DNA from: [Phormidium] sp. LEGE 05292
GTDB taxonomy: Bacteria; Cyanobacteriota; Cyanobacteriia; Cyanobacteriales; Aerosakkonemataceae
Reading direction: 5' to 3'
Assembly (NCBI RefSeq): GCF_015207735.1
Contig: NZ_JADEWG010000003.1
Span: 1 to 64,000, forward strand
DNA: 64,000 nt
The notes beneath the pieces are model-generated. The model ran no database searches. It saw nothing but the letters and a program-made list of their open reading frames with translations, and was not told the origin of the DNA. How positions within the stretch are numbered: the first letter of the stretch is position 1; every line of letters begins with the position of its first letter. Of this stretch, positions 1 to 8,375 are shown one piece after another. Both the position numbers and the translations under genes were made by a program.

Positions 1-27
1 CAAGGAGACAAGGGGACAAGGGGAAAG
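1..27. repeat. GGGACAAG-type short tandem repeat
   Basis: The window opens inside a run of the 7-9 bp unit GACAAGG / GGGACAAG. The same unit recurs near 3062-3145, 31150-31178, 35967-36012 and 63964-64000, always between genes. It matches the general class of short tandemly repeated repetitive sequences known in filamentous cyanobacteria. No coding role is seen. Confidence 0.7.
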
Positions 28-158
28 ATGATTTTTCCGTTGTTTGCATTATCTCTCCTTCACAAATCAATTTCTCCGTTGAAAATGAATTAGCCCTGCC
101 ATCTCCCCACCCTCTGCCCTTACTGCTGAGTTGTTTCGCTGCTGTGGGCGATCGCAAT

Positions 159-416
159 TTATCCAGTTGGTTGATTTGGAGACTCATTGTTTAGGTTAGC
201 TACAACTGAATCAAATTGCTTTTTTTGCTTTTCTTTATCATCACTATTGGGTGAGGGTAGCCAGTATCCTAATACACCTGTTAAACCTCCCCAGTATATA
301 GCTGTATTTGGGTTATCTTTTGCATCAGCAGTGCATAGTTTGAATATACATAAACCAATCACGATCGTACTAAAAAATACTTGTACACCAAATCTCCAAG
401 ATTCAAAGTTTTTCAT
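159..416 (-). CDS. Small two-helix membrane protein, hypothetical
   Basis: The 85-residue product is unrecognised. Residues about 11-31 (VFFSTIVIGLCIFKL) form a hydrophobic segment, and a second, weaker one follows at about 40-54 (YWGGLTGVLGYWL). The C-terminal 30 residues are charged and then Asn/Pro-rich. This suggests a small membrane-anchored protein with a polar tail. The start is an ATG. An intrinsic terminator for the upstream minus-strand gene sits at 482-515, so this gene probably has its own promoter. The opposite strand is also open here, but that frame looks like a shadow. Reality as a gene is likely but not certain. Confidence 0.5.
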   Translation of the reverse strand: MKNFESWRFGVQVFFSTIVIGLCIFKLCTADAKDNPNTAIYWGGLTGVLGYWLPSPNSDDKEKQKKQFDSVVANLNNESPNQPTG

Positions 417-481
417 AGTAGTATACCAAGAAACAACATTAGTGTTTTCGTCTATTAATCACTATTAAAGTCTATGCTTCT

Positions 482-515
482 AAAAAAATATAAGTACCTT
501 TAAGGGTACTTATAT
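482..515 (-). terminator. Intrinsic terminator downstream of the DUF3611 gene
   Basis: A perfect 11 bp stem (488-498 pairing with 505-515) encloses a 6-base loop. On the minus strand it is followed directly by a run of seven T residues (complement of 482-488). It lies about 118 bp after the minus-strand gene ending at 633 and before the one starting at 416, as expected for a Rho-independent terminator. Confidence 0.7.
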
Positions 516-632
516 GCTCCAAGATTGATACTGAACTTTCTGTTAATAACTTTAGTTACTACTTGTGAAACTCTTAAATTTCAAGGGTTTTCCCTATGTC
601 TCTGCTGCCTCAATGATTAATGTATATGGATT

Positions 633-1214
633 TTAGCGGCTGATGCGATCGATCAACCAAAGCGCCACAATAATTCCGGCAAAATGTCCAGCAATCGTAT
701 TAATATTTGCTTGTACTGCCAAAATATCTAAAGAACTAATTAGGCGAGAAGGATCGGCGTAGATAGCTGTTTGGACTTGGGAAATTGACTTGGCTGCCAA
801 AGAACCAACGATCGCCCAAGCACCCAAAATAGTTAGTAACATTCCCACTAAATTAATTATTAACCCCATACGAAGGATCGGGATAGTTTCTGCTTTCCGA
901 GGTCGCATACTGGGATTAGATGATTGCAATTGTCTGCCAATGCGAACATAACGGAAACCCATGTAAACACCGATACCCAAACTGACGATTCCGCAGATTG
1001 CCAAAAACACCCCAAAACTAGTTCCTGGATTGCCACTGTTGGCATTATTGGTGTTAGGTGAACGACTGAAAACAATAAACAACAGCAACACGACTATAGA
1101 AATTACACCTAGTACTAACTGAAGCCAGAAACTAGTCCAGCCTGCAATGCGGAAACTCCCGGCTATTTGGCGAATAGCCGCTGGAACTGATGAGGAATCT
1201 GATTTATTTGCCAT
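633..1214 (-). CDS. DUF3611 family membrane protein
   Basis: The product (about 193 residues) has four predicted transmembrane helices: near 28-51, 65-92, 112-141 and 172-191. It resembles the DUF3611 family, found in cyanobacteria and plastids and of unknown function. A basic, Arg-rich loop (RYVRIGRQL) follows helix 2. The open frame extends to a TTG at 1223, but the ATG at 1214 (MANKSDSS) is the more plausible start. The gene stands alone between a long upstream spacer and the terminator at 482-515. The family assignment is from memory of the sequence pattern; no function is proposed. Confidence 0.75.
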   Translation of the reverse strand: MANKSDSSSVPAAIRQIAGSFRIAGWTSFWLQLVLGVISIVVLLLFIVFSRSPNTNNANSGNPGTSFGVFLAICGIVSLGIGVYMGFRYVRIGRQLQSSNPSMRPRKAETIPILRMGLIINLVGMLLTILGAWAIVGSLAAKSISQVQTAIYADPSRLISSLDILAVQANINTIAGHFAGIIVALWLIDRISR

Positions 1215-1223
1215 ACGGATCAA

Positions 1224-2041
1224 CCTGTTAGCTAATTTAAGATAGAGAAAAATTGCTGGTATGTGAACTTTGCTTTCTATACGATCGTCAGATCATTTTA
1301 GTATTCTCCGATTCAGCTAGAGTAAGTCAACCAAATAAAGTGTCCTGGAAACAACTATTTTGATCGCAGTTTATGCCATTTAAGTACCCAACCAGCTTAG
1401 GTCGGCAGTTATTGGCTCGCGGTAGTTTGGCTCTTACCTTAGTAGGTAGTTTGGCACTTTACCACCAAAGTGTCTTGACTGATAGGGTAGTCTTAGAGTA
1501 TTGACACTGGCGAGTCGATCGTACTCATCATCTCATTGCCAGCAAAAATCTGCCCTATGAAAATAAAATTTTCTTTAGCAAAACTGATGGTATTGATAGA
1601 GAAGAAAAAGGAGAAAAGATGCGCCTTTGTTGGCTAAAATTTTTTAGGAACAATAAAAATTAAGAGTTTTCAGTGCTTCTGTTACACCTAGCTTGTAATT
1701 GACCGCTAATAGTTCATGTTACTTTGTTTTTCTTGGTTAAAAGGAATCTGTTCCGGGCTTTTTTGATGGGCCATGAAACTCTCAAGCACAAACAAAGCAA
1801 AAATATTTTCTGAATCTGGTGATCAGACGAAGATTTGACTGTCTAGAATTGATTGTAATATTAACCAGTCTCCCATCAGAAAAAATACAATCTCATCGTC
1901 ATTGATGCTGATACTGATGAGTCATATTAGTCCTGATTGAATCAAGACTAGCTAGCTGTTCTGATGATCGAGAGATCGGGTTCGTGTTCAGCGTTATGCG
2001 AATCAAGCAAGAAACAATGGAGTGTTAAGCAGGTTATGCAA
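1224..2041. other. Long spacer upstream of the PadR gene
   Basis: No convincing gene is seen in about 800 bp. A 43-codon frame at 1373-1504 (+) encodes a basic then hydrophobic peptide (MPFKYPTSLGRQLLARGSLA...) but has no recognisable ribosome binding site or homologue, so it is not called. The spacer is AT-rich with short direct and inverted repeats near 1420-1460. It may hold the promoters of the flanking divergent genes. Confidence 0.4.
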
Positions 2042-2446
2042 ATGAAATTTGACGACATTTACCAGTTTTTCGATAATCCTCCCCCGATATATCTGACCAA
2101 GGAGTTAGCGGTTTGTTATGTACTTTCTGTCTTAGCACGGGGAGAATCCTACGGAACAGAACTAATTCAGTTAATTGAAACGGAATACCCGGCTTATCGT
2201 CTTTCCGATACAGTGCTCTACAGTGCTTTAAAGTTTCTGGAAGAGGAACAGGCGATTAGTGGTTACTGGAAGAAGGTAGAAGGGCGGGGTCGTCCCCGGA
2301 GGATGTACCGCATTAAACCGGATTGGCGAGAACAGGCGCAGAATTTAGCTGGTCTTTGGCATGATTATGCGACTAAAAATTTCCAACCTGGTGAATCTTT
2401 GATTAACAATCGGGAAGCTGTTAAGGAGGTTTCAGAGAGAACGTAA
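2042..2446 (+). CDS. PadR-family transcriptional regulator
   Basis: The core is a PadR winged helix: the ELAVCYVLSVL helix, then GESYGTELIQ, then SDTVLYSALKFLEEE as recognition region, and a wing containing the Gly/Arg-rich GRGRPRRMY. The wing motif is characteristic of PadR proteins. The start at 2042 (MKFDDIYQFF) is chosen because an AGG lies 8 bases upstream and the residues encoded before it do not look conserved; an ATG at 1964 is also in frame. The CCB-like gene follows 43 bp downstream on the same strand. The circadian regulator Pex of Synechococcus is a PadR protein, but orthology is not claimed. The ligand is unknown. Confidence 0.85.
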   Translation: MKFDDIYQFFDNPPPIYLTKELAVCYVLSVLARGESYGTELIQLIETEYPAYRLSDTVLYSALKFLEEEQAISGYWKKVEGRGRPRRMYRIKPDWREQAQNLAGLWHDYATKNFQPGESLINNREAVKEVSERT

Positions 2447-2489
2447 ATTTATGTAAAGTTAAAGATACTTCTCTGATTCAATTTCCAGC

Positions 2490-3026
2490 ATGAGTACGAC
2501 GATTCTTTCTTCAACTTTGCTGCTTACGGTACTGTTAGCGATCGGGCTATTCTTCTTTATCAGGGCTTCTGTGAAGAATAGGACACAAGTAATTCAATTG
2601 ATGTCAACAGAGCCAACTGATTCGCTTTTAGCCCAATTGCAGCAGCATTTCACGCAGAGATCCTATAAGGTCGTCGCTTTAGATGCCACTCAAAACCAAG
2701 TAACTTTTGCCGGATTCGTGCGTCCAAGTTGGTTTTTAGCAGTTTTTTTGACCTTTTTGGCGGCGATAGGAATTCTTTGCTTGGTTTTGGTGTTGTCGTT
2801 TCTGTTTCCCCAGATAGGGTTGCTGTTTTTAGCTCTGGAACTGTTTTCACCTGCCGCAGGCATCTTTTACTGGCAAAAAGCTGGTCGTCAAGAGCAGGTT
2901 TCGCTGAAGTTTGAGAATGCAGCGGCAGAAAGTACCCAAGAAACACAGAATTTGATTACTGTAACTGGGCATCGAGATGAATTGTCGGTTTTGCGAGAGA
3001 CTTTAGGCTGGCAACAAGTTTCATAA
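2490..3026 (+). CDS. CCB2/CCB4-like cofactor assembly of complex C subunit B
   Basis: The 178-residue protein has a membrane anchor at residues 5-24, a short soluble stretch, and a hairpin of two hydrophobic helices at about 80-125. A C-terminal soluble segment ends in a conserved-looking DELSVLRETLGW. This layout fits the CCB2/CCB4 family. In chloroplasts these proteins attach haem ci to cytochrome b6 of the b6f complex; the cyanobacterial homologues are inferred to do the same in the thylakoid membrane. The gene lies 43 bp after the PadR gene on the same strand and may be cotranscribed. The family call rests on pattern recognition only. Confidence 0.7.
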   Translation: MSTTILSSTLLLTVLLAIGLFFFIRASVKNRTQVIQLMSTEPTDSLLAQLQQHFTQRSYKVVALDATQNQVTFAGFVRPSWFLAVFLTFLAAIGILCLVLVLSFLFPQIGLLFLALELFSPAAGIFYWQKAGRQEQVSLKFENAAAESTQETQNLITVTGHRDELSVLRETLGWQQVS

Positions 3027-3061
3027 ATGCCGAGTACACAAAGGCAGAGGGTAGAGAGATG

Positions 3062-3145
3062 GGGAGACAAGGTGACAAGGTGACAAGGTGACAAGGGGAC
3101 AAGGGGACAAGGGGACAAGGGGACAAGGTGACAAGGTGACAAGGA
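3062..3145. repeat. GACAAGG tandem repeat array
   Basis: About ten imperfect copies of an 8-base unit (GTGACAAG / GGGACAAG) follow the CCB-like gene. The internal change from GTGACAAG to GGGACAAG and back suggests expansion by slippage. A pyrimidine-rich tract of repeated CTCCTCTA units follows at 3170-3209. It belongs to the same family as the arrays at the window edges. Confidence 0.85.
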
Positions 3146-3219
3146 AAATTAAATTTTACCTTTCCCCTCTGCTCCTCTACTCCTCTGCTCCTCTACTCCT
3201 CTACTCCTCCTATATGTTT

Positions 3220-3251
3220 AACCCCATTCAAGCTGAGGTTTGAATGGGGTT
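3220..3251. terminator. Perfect 12 bp hairpin, possible bidirectional terminator
   Basis: Bases 3220-3231 and 3240-3251 are exact inverted repeats (AACCCCATTCAA) around an 8-base loop. It lies between the plus-strand gene ending at 3026 and minus-strand frames starting at 3268. There is no long T run on either side, so termination is plausible rather than shown. Confidence 0.55.
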
Positions 3252-3267
3252 GATTTAATATTCTTAT

Positions 3268-3456
3268 CTAGCTGATTCGTGACCATTCTAATGTGCTTGA
3301 ATTCGCCACGAAAATCTTTCTGAGTTTTGTTTTTCCATCGCCCCTTGAAATCTCAATCTCTGCCTTGGGGTATGGGGTACCGGGCTGTTCTATGGGTTTG
3401 TGAAAACCGTTGTTAACCCTGCTGATGAACTCCATACCCTGACACCTGATTACCAT
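3268..3456 (-). CDS. Possible small protein, hypothetical
   Basis: This 62-codon frame has an ATG start and lies 86 bp downstream of the DUF3155 gene on the same strand. The 12 bp hairpin at 3220-3251 lies 16 bp after its stop. The product is polar and basic with no recognisable motif. Position before a hairpin supports a transcript; coding is uncertain. Confidence 0.3.
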   Translation of the reverse strand: MVIRCQGMEFISRVNNGFHKPIEQPGTPYPKAEIEISRGDGKTKLRKIFVANSSTLEWSRIS

Positions 3457-3542
3457 TGAGTTAATCCTGGTTTAGCAAGGTGTAAATAGCAGAATTGAGA
3501 GGAAAATTTTGGTTCTTTCCCACCATTTTTCTATTTATCTGT

Positions 3543-3860
3543 TCAGACTGACACTGTGACGAGTTGGGGTTTTTCGTTTGGGTGTTCTAATTCCCGCAAG
3601 CTAGGGAACAGAAAATGGTTTTCTTCCACGTACTGCGCCCCAAATAAACCTTTTTCTGCCCAGAAGTACCGATCTGTAGTATGCTCGTTACGCTTCACTA
3701 GCAGCAATGCGGGTGGTGAAATTCCTTCGGCTTGAATAAATTTTCGTGCCGCCGTTACAGGTTTTTCTTGCCCACTTTCAATGCTATATTGAGGCACGTG
3801 CTCAAGAATCCTCCGGCCTTCTTGGCGACGACGACTTTTGCGCTTCCGTCTCCTTGCCAA
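3543..3860 (-). CDS. DUF3155 domain protein
   Basis: The 105-residue protein starts with a very basic segment (MARRRKRKSRRRQEGRRI), followed by a compact globular region ending ELEHPNEKPQLVTVSV. This is the pattern of the cyanobacterial DUF3155 family, whose function is unknown; the basic head suggests nucleic-acid or ribosome contact (inference). The start codon is TTG at 3858-3860. It is preceded by a good ribosome binding site (GGAGG, 8 bases upstream), and the translated N-terminus begins where the family normally begins. The gene is transcribed away from the histidine kinase at 4292. Confidence 0.8.
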   Translation of the reverse strand: MARRRKRKSRRRQEGRRILEHVPQYSIESGQEKPVTAARKFIQAEGISPPALLLVKRNEHTTDRYFWAEKGLFGAQYVEENHFLFPSLRELEHPNEKPQLVTVSV

Positions 3861-4291
3861 GCTGTCTACCTCCTCTTTAAGGGAATAATTGTAATGATAT
3901 TTACAAAACCGTCGAAAGTATATCGGCTTGAGTAAAAAAAATCAAGTTTTATTAACTCTTTGATACAAAACTTTCAGCGAATCTAGTGGATAATGGAAAA
4001 TTTTGATGAAGAGGAACTGAAAGGGTAGAATAATCAGACGATTTGTGGTACGGGGCTGGGGGATAAACAGTCTGTGGAGGGAAGTTTGCGGCTGGAAATG
4101 CTAGAGATGATGGTTGAAAAGTCATAATTAATTTTATGTGAAGTGAAAAAAAGTTGCGTTTGTGGCATGATGATTGCCTAAACTGGATATACTCAATCTC
4201 TTCACACCTGATGCCCGAAACAAACTGGTTATGGTTTAGTTAGGGCAGTTTAGTTAGGCAAACTATTATTGATTTTATAGGCTGATCTGCT
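3861..4291. other. Divergent promoter spacer
   Basis: This 430 bp spacer separates the divergent DUF3155 and histidine kinase genes. It contains no convincing gene. A near-duplicate GGTTTAGTTAGGGCAG / GCAGTTTAGTTAGGCA lies at about 4230-4260, just before the kinase. No known regulator site was recognised. Confidence 0.4.
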
Positions 4292-5644
4292 ATGTTGATG
4301 CCTGCCAGTTCAGAATTCGTAACTCTTTGTCAAGCGCAGGTTGATTTGTTGACGCAATCTTTGGGTGCAGCGTTGAGTGTGGTGTATGTGACGGAAGAGG
4401 TGGGGGAGAAGGAGACTAAGTTAATTCCGATCGTTGCTTACCCGGAGGCTGGGGTAATGAGGGAGGAAAAACGATCGCTAAGTTTGTTACCAACTGAACT
4501 GCAAGGAATGAATCCTAAACGCCGTTTACCTGCGGCTGTGGGTAAGGATGGGTTGATGTTGGATCAGTGGGCGAGGGATGAGGGAAAGGGTAATTTTCTG
4601 TCGCAACAAAGACAGATTGTTTTCCCTCTCATACATGAGGAGGTGGTGATGGGTTTGTTGGTGACTAGTAGGGGAGATAGGGCGTGGAATGAGTCGGAGA
4701 GGAGTCAAATTGAGGAGATTGCTCAAACGATCGCGATCGCTTGTATTTTAGACCAACGTTCGCAATGGTTGGAGCAAAGATTTAGCGAACAACAACGTTT
4801 GCAAGCTCAACAAAATGATTTGTTACATAATCTTTTACATCAGTTACGAAATCCTTTGACGGCGTTAAGGACTTTTGGGAAACTGCTGGTGAAAAGGTTG
4901 GGTTTGGATGAGAAAAATCGGGAGTTTGCGAATAATATTTTACGGGAGAGCGATCGCATTGAAGATTTGTTGCAACAGTTCGATCGGGTGATTGATTTAA
5001 CTGATGATGTCAATGAAGCCCCAGCGGATGGGTTTTTAGATAATTTGTTGACGATTTCTCCGGTTGAATCGAAGGTGGAAACAGAAAAGGCGAAAAATGT
5101 TAAGCAACCTTTGCTGTTGTTACCGGAGTCGGGGTTGATGGAAATTCCGAGTTTGTCAGCTTGTTCTTTGGTGAAGGTTTTAGATTCGGTTTTGGCGGCG
5201 GCTTTTGCGATCGCACAGGAGCGAAATTTAACTTTTAAAGCGGAAATTCCTAATAGTTTACCAGTTATAAAATGTGATAGTAAGGCTTTAACAGAAGTTT
5301 TGAGTAATATTATAGATAATGCTTTGAAATATACGCCTTCAGGCGGCAAGGTTTTTGTAGAAATTAAACGGAAAAATACGGGTGATGGTAAGTTTTTGGG
5401 TGTGGCGGTAAGTGATAATGGGCTAGGTATTCCTAAGCAAGATTTAGAGCATTTGTTTGAAAGGGGTTTTCGGGGTGTGAAGGAAAAGACGGAGATTCCG
5501 GGGACGGGTTTGGGTTTGGCGATCGCAAAAGAATTAGTCCAACAAATGCAGGGAGAAATTGAAGTTTTTAGTCCAGCTAAACATCCAGAAATCAAGAAAT
5601 TAGGAACTACTTTTATTGTCTGGTTGCCAGAGTTTAGCGAATAA
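4292..5644 (+). CDS. GAF-domain sensor histidine kinase
   Basis: The 450-residue cytoplasmic kinase has a GAF-like sensor region at residues about 5-155 and a short coiled linker rich in Gln. The dimerisation/phosphoacceptor helix is near 178-215, with His183 in LLHQLRNPLTAL. A HATPase domain spans about 325-448, with an N box (NIIDNALKYTP), a G1 box (VSDNGLGIP) and a G2 box (GTGLGLAIAKELV). There is no transmembrane segment, so the signal is probably intracellular. No cognate response regulator is adjacent; the nearest is at 10866. The gene runs toward a minus-strand gene, with a large hairpin between them at 5708-5759. The ligand is unknown. Confidence 0.9.
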   Translation: MLMPASSEFVTLCQAQVDLLTQSLGAALSVVYVTEEVGEKETKLIPIVAYPEAGVMREEKRSLSLLPTELQGMNPKRRLPAAVGKDGLMLDQWARDEGKGNFLSQQRQIVFPLIHEEVVMGLLVTSRGDRAWNESERSQIEEIAQTIAIACILDQRSQWLEQRFSEQQRLQAQQNDLLHNLLHQLRNPLTALRTFGKLLVKRLGLDEKNREFANNILRESDRIEDLLQQFDRVIDLTDDVNEAPADGFLDNLLTISPVESKVETEKAKNVKQPLLLLPESGLMEIPSLSACSLVKVLDSVLAAAFAIAQERNLTFKAEIPNSLPVIKCDSKALTEVLSNIIDNALKYTPSGGKVFVEIKRKNTGDGKFLGVAVSDNGLGIPKQDLEHLFERGFRGVKEKTEIPGTGLGLAIAKELVQQMQGEIEVFSPAKHPEIKKLGTTFIVWLPEFSE

Positions 5645-5707
5645 CAAATGGTTCGTTGCGATCGCTTCAGTGCTTTTATTCAGAATTTAACGAATAGATG
5701 ATGGTTC

Positions 5708-5759
5708 GTTGTGAACACTTCAGTGTTCTTATCTCTGAGAACACTGAAGTGTTCACAAC
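5708..5759. terminator. 22 bp perfect hairpin between convergent genes
   Basis: Bases 5708-5729 and 5738-5759 form a perfect 22 bp inverted repeat with an 8-base loop. Internally it repeats GAACACTTCAGTGTTC, itself a palindrome. A related degenerate copy (GGTTCGTTGCGATCGCTTCAGTGCTTTTATTCAG) lies just upstream at 5649-5682. It lies between convergent genes and may stop transcription from both, but it also belongs to a mobile-looking repeat family (compare the TTCGTAGTAGCGACTTCAG repeats at 45166). Confidence 0.7.
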
Positions 5760-5775
5760 AGACAAGTTTAATGTG

Positions 5776-6468
5776 TTATTTTAGGACTAAATCAGAGTTT
5801 AGAGTTAGGGTAAAATCTGTATTAGGAAATATTGTAATAATTGTGGCTTTTTCTTGATTGCGAAATGAGCCAATTAATGCCTCTGAAGAACCGAAGCCAG
5901 AATTTAATAATACTTGTTGGGAAGTGACAAGTGGGTTTCCTGACATAGCTGTAAAAGCCGCAGCTGCTGCTGTACCTAAAGCAGAATTTTGCACAATTTT
6001 GTCAAGTCTTTGATTTTTAGAAATTTCGGAAATTCTATTAATAATTCTCGAACTAGCACTAATTTCAATTCTTTGACCATCCGATAAAACTAACGCTTTG
6101 GCAACAAATTGAGCAGTTTGCTGGTCTTGCATTGTTATTAGTTCGCCAACGATTTGACTACCCGCAGGAATTAAGGAATTGGCATTAAAAGAAGAGACAT
6201 TTCTCGGTAAAGTTAATGTCAAAGGAATTGGCGCTGGTTCATTAGGGGAAACTAAAATTTTCTTCGCTACAGCGTATCTGACAGAGAGTGTTGTTCCCGC
6301 CGGGATTCTTACTGCGATTTGTCTGCGGGGAGTTTCTTCTTGCTCTTGGTTAGTATTAGTTTGGGCGAAGTTAGGAGATGGACAAACTAAAAATATAGAC
6401 GCAGCTAAATTAATTGTTAAGGCAATTAATAAAGATTTTTTTGTTTTAGTAAAATTGGGCTTATACAT
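5776..6468 (-). CDS. Secreted protein, paralogue of the 7344-8093 product
   Basis: The 230-residue product begins with a signal peptide (basic KTKK, then a hydrophobic stretch ending CPSPNFAQ). It shares an ordered set of motifs with the product at 7344-8093: an IPAGTTLSVRY strand, K-ILVSPNE, a LIPAGSQIVGEL segment, a Q-FVAKALVLSDGQR segment, an Ala/Gly-rich region, and a C-terminal D-TLTLNSDL. The IPAGT/V-G-L pattern recalls the beta-barrel of TrbI/VirB10-like proteins, but that link is weak. An envelope or periplasmic role is inferred. It sits 34 bp downstream of the cyclic-nucleotide-binding gene, probably in the same minus-strand unit. Confidence 0.7.
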   Translation of the reverse strand: MYKPNFTKTKKSLLIALTINLAASIFLVCPSPNFAQTNTNQEQEETPRRQIAVRIPAGTTLSVRYAVAKKILVSPNEPAPIPLTLTLPRNVSSFNANSLIPAGSQIVGELITMQDQQTAQFVAKALVLSDGQRIEISASSRIINRISEISKNQRLDKIVQNSALGTAAAAAFTAMSGNPLVTSQQVLLNSGFGSSEALIGSFRNQEKATIITIFPNTDFTLTLNSDLVLK

Positions 6469-6502
6469 AAACTACTCACGATAGAATTGTTGCTCATGAT
6501 TT

Positions 6503-7057
6503 TCAGGGATTTTTAAGTTGAGATTCGTTGGTTCTAAGTCTTCTAATTATCCAATCAAATCTAGTTCTAGCGAGGCTAATGTTGTCTAAAAGATAGGGTG
6601 GCAATTGTTCTAATTTTACTTCTTCTGCTTCTGCCTTACCGTAACCTAATTGACTAACTAAATCGCGCATTCTCAGAGAAAGTAAAATTGCTAATGAACG
6701 GTAAAAACGGGAAGCAAAACTAATATCAAATTGCAATTTTTTAGCTAATTCTCTACGAGGAATGGACAAAACTAAAGAATTGTTTAAAGAAGTAACTGTG
6801 GCTGATGGGGGACGAAAATCGATAAAAGACATTTCTCCCACAACTTCACCGCTTGTAAGTGTAGCAATTTCTTTACCACCAAGGGCGGAAATAGAAACTG
6901 TTAAGGTTCCTTCTAAAAGAATATAGATGGCATCAACGGGTTTCCCTTCTTCAATGAGTACTGTATTAGGTGTAATGTTTTGCCATTTACTGGTTTGAAT
7001 TATCCAGTCAACGTCGTCATCGCTGAGTTCTCCCAATATTAAAAAGACTTTTTGCAT
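6503..7057 (-). CDS. Cyclic nucleotide-binding (Crp-type) domain protein without HTH
   Basis: The 184-residue protein has a cNMP-binding beta-roll at about 10-120. The turn motif GEVVGEMSFIDFRPPSATV corresponds to the phosphate-binding cassette (GE...RxxTV), with Pro-Pro-Ser-Ala in place of the usual Arg-Ser-Ala. So the canonical phosphate-binding Arg is shifted or missing. The C-terminal part is helical, with no helix-turn-helix, so it is probably not itself a transcription factor. It is encoded between two secreted paralogues and may regulate or report on the same process. Whether it binds cAMP is uncertain because of the altered cassette. Confidence 0.8.
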   Translation of the reverse strand: MQKVFLILGELSDDDVDWIIQTSKWQNITPNTVLIEEGKPVDAIYILLEGTLTVSISALGGKEIATLTSGEVVGEMSFIDFRPPSATVTSLNNSLVLSIPRRELAKKLQFDISFASRFYRSLAILLSLRMRDLVSQLGYGKAEAEEVKLEQLPPYLLDNISLARTRFDWIIRRLRTNESQLKNP

Positions 7058-7281
7058 AAATAAATTCCTGGTACACTGCTAAAAGGATAGTTAAATAATT
7101 TATGAAGCTTAATTAAGCAATTCAAAATCAAGAAATTGGAAGATAGCAACCCTTTTGGCAATTAGCTTAATGCAATTTATCAGCGCGATCGCTATATTAT
7201 TAGCGATCTATTGCGATACAGATCATCCACAGGCGATGCTGTATTGTACAAGTTTTCCAGTTTTATAGGTAAAGTGTCAAT

Positions 7282-7327
7282 AAAAAAACGATCGCTATTA
7301 CAAATTGTAGAGCGATCGCCTTTTTTT
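7282..7327. terminator. Bidirectional terminator built from HIP1 halves
   Basis: An 8 bp stem (7289-7296, CGATCGCT, with 7311-7318) encloses a 14-base loop and is flanked by seven A residues on the left and seven T residues on the right. It therefore reads as an intrinsic terminator on both strands. It lies 17 bp after the end of the minus-strand gene at 7344. Use of a HIP1-like sequence as the stem is notable. Confidence 0.7.
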
Positions 7328-7343
7328 GGAGAAACCTGAGCAT

Positions 7344-8093
7344 TTAGATGCCTCTGTTGTACCCTGGATTAGAATTTGGGTTACTGTAACCGGGGTCGCT
7401 ATAACCCGAACTGTAACCAGGGGCACGTCCAAAGGAATTAACGGTTAAATCGGAGTTTAATCTAAGGTCGAGGTCGCTGTCGGGATCGATGACTACAACT
7501 CTATTGGATCTGTTGCGTCCTCCCAAGAGTAACCCGCCTACGGTACCTACGCCTGTACCTGCGAGAACTTCTAATGCGTCAATACGACGATCGCCTGTAA
7601 CTCCAGCGATTAAAGCGCCAGCAGCAGAACCAACAGCTGCACCTGCTAAGAGACTGGTAAGGTTTGTACCTTTGCGAACTTCTTCTGTTCTGGTGATTAC
7701 GTCGGAGGAGGCGTTGATCGATCGGCGTTCTCCACCAGGTAAAATTAAATCTCTAGCTACAAATTGAGAACCACCACTTGCGGGTCGTAATTGTCCCGAA
7801 ACTTGACTTCTAGCGGGAATTAGGATTTCGCCGTCACGAGAAACCACATCGCGATCGACAGTCAGAGTTAAATTAGTAGTTTCGTTAGGAGAAACCACAA
7901 TTTTTTCTGCTGAATCATATCTAACTTGAATCGCAGTTCCCGAAGGGATTCTGTAATTACCTCTTTGACTAATTGAATCTCGATATTGTGCTGAAGCGGG
8001 AGAAGCAATTAAAATTGGTGCGATCGCAGAAGCACTCATTCCCAAAGCAACAATTAGCGCTGTTGTTGATTTCCAGTTGCGAATTTTAAACAT
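7344..8093 (-). CDS. Secreted glycine-rich-tailed protein, paralogue of 5776-6468
   Basis: The 249-residue product has a Sec signal peptide (residues 1-35, hydrophobic core then ASPASAQ). The mature part carries the same motif series as the neighbouring paralogue: IPSGTAIQVRYDSAEKIVVSPNET, LIPARSQVSGQL, SQFVARDLILPGGERR, and a C-terminal DLDLRLNSDLTVN. A central Gly/Ala-rich hydrophobic patch (about 145-205, with GSAAGALIAGV and GTVGGLLLGG) looks like a glycine-zipper segment that could insert in a membrane. The tail is a Ser/Gly/Tyr/Pro repeat. An outer-envelope role is inferred; the family is unnamed to me. Confidence 0.75.
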   Translation of the reverse strand: MFKIRNWKSTTALIVALGMSASAIAPILIASPASAQYRDSISQRGNYRIPSGTAIQVRYDSAEKIVVSPNETTNLTLTVDRDVVSRDGEILIPARSQVSGQLRPASGGSQFVARDLILPGGERRSINASSDVITRTEEVRKGTNLTSLLAGAAVGSAAGALIAGVTGDRRIDALEVLAGTGVGTVGGLLLGGRNRSNRVVVIDPDSDLDLRLNSDLTVNSFGRAPGYSSGYSDPGYSNPNSNPGYNRGI

Positions 8094-8375
8094 TACTTAG
8101 CACCCTCCTGGGGTTTTTCTGTTGAATTTTATGACGCTGGTTTAAAAGGTTTGTTTCCCATATTGTTTATATTTATTGTCAGATATTTTGTAATTACCTT
8201 TTTCTAGGCTAACAACGTTAATAATGAGGTTCATCAACCGTTTGGGGTAAGACTATTTATAGATATTTTTTGTTTGTGCTGGGAGGTGTTCGGGAAAATA
8301 TTTAAGACGTGGAATTGAACATTTTGTTCCTGGTAATTTTGGGTAATGGTTTTTAATTGATGAGCATGAGAATTA

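Noticed and set aside
1373-1504. 43-codon hydrophobic frame
   Set aside because: No ribosome binding site, neighbours or recognisable relatives; chance frame is likely.
4840-5595. 251-codon frame opposite the histidine kinase
   Set aside because: Shadow of a well-supported kinase frame; its sequence has no family features.
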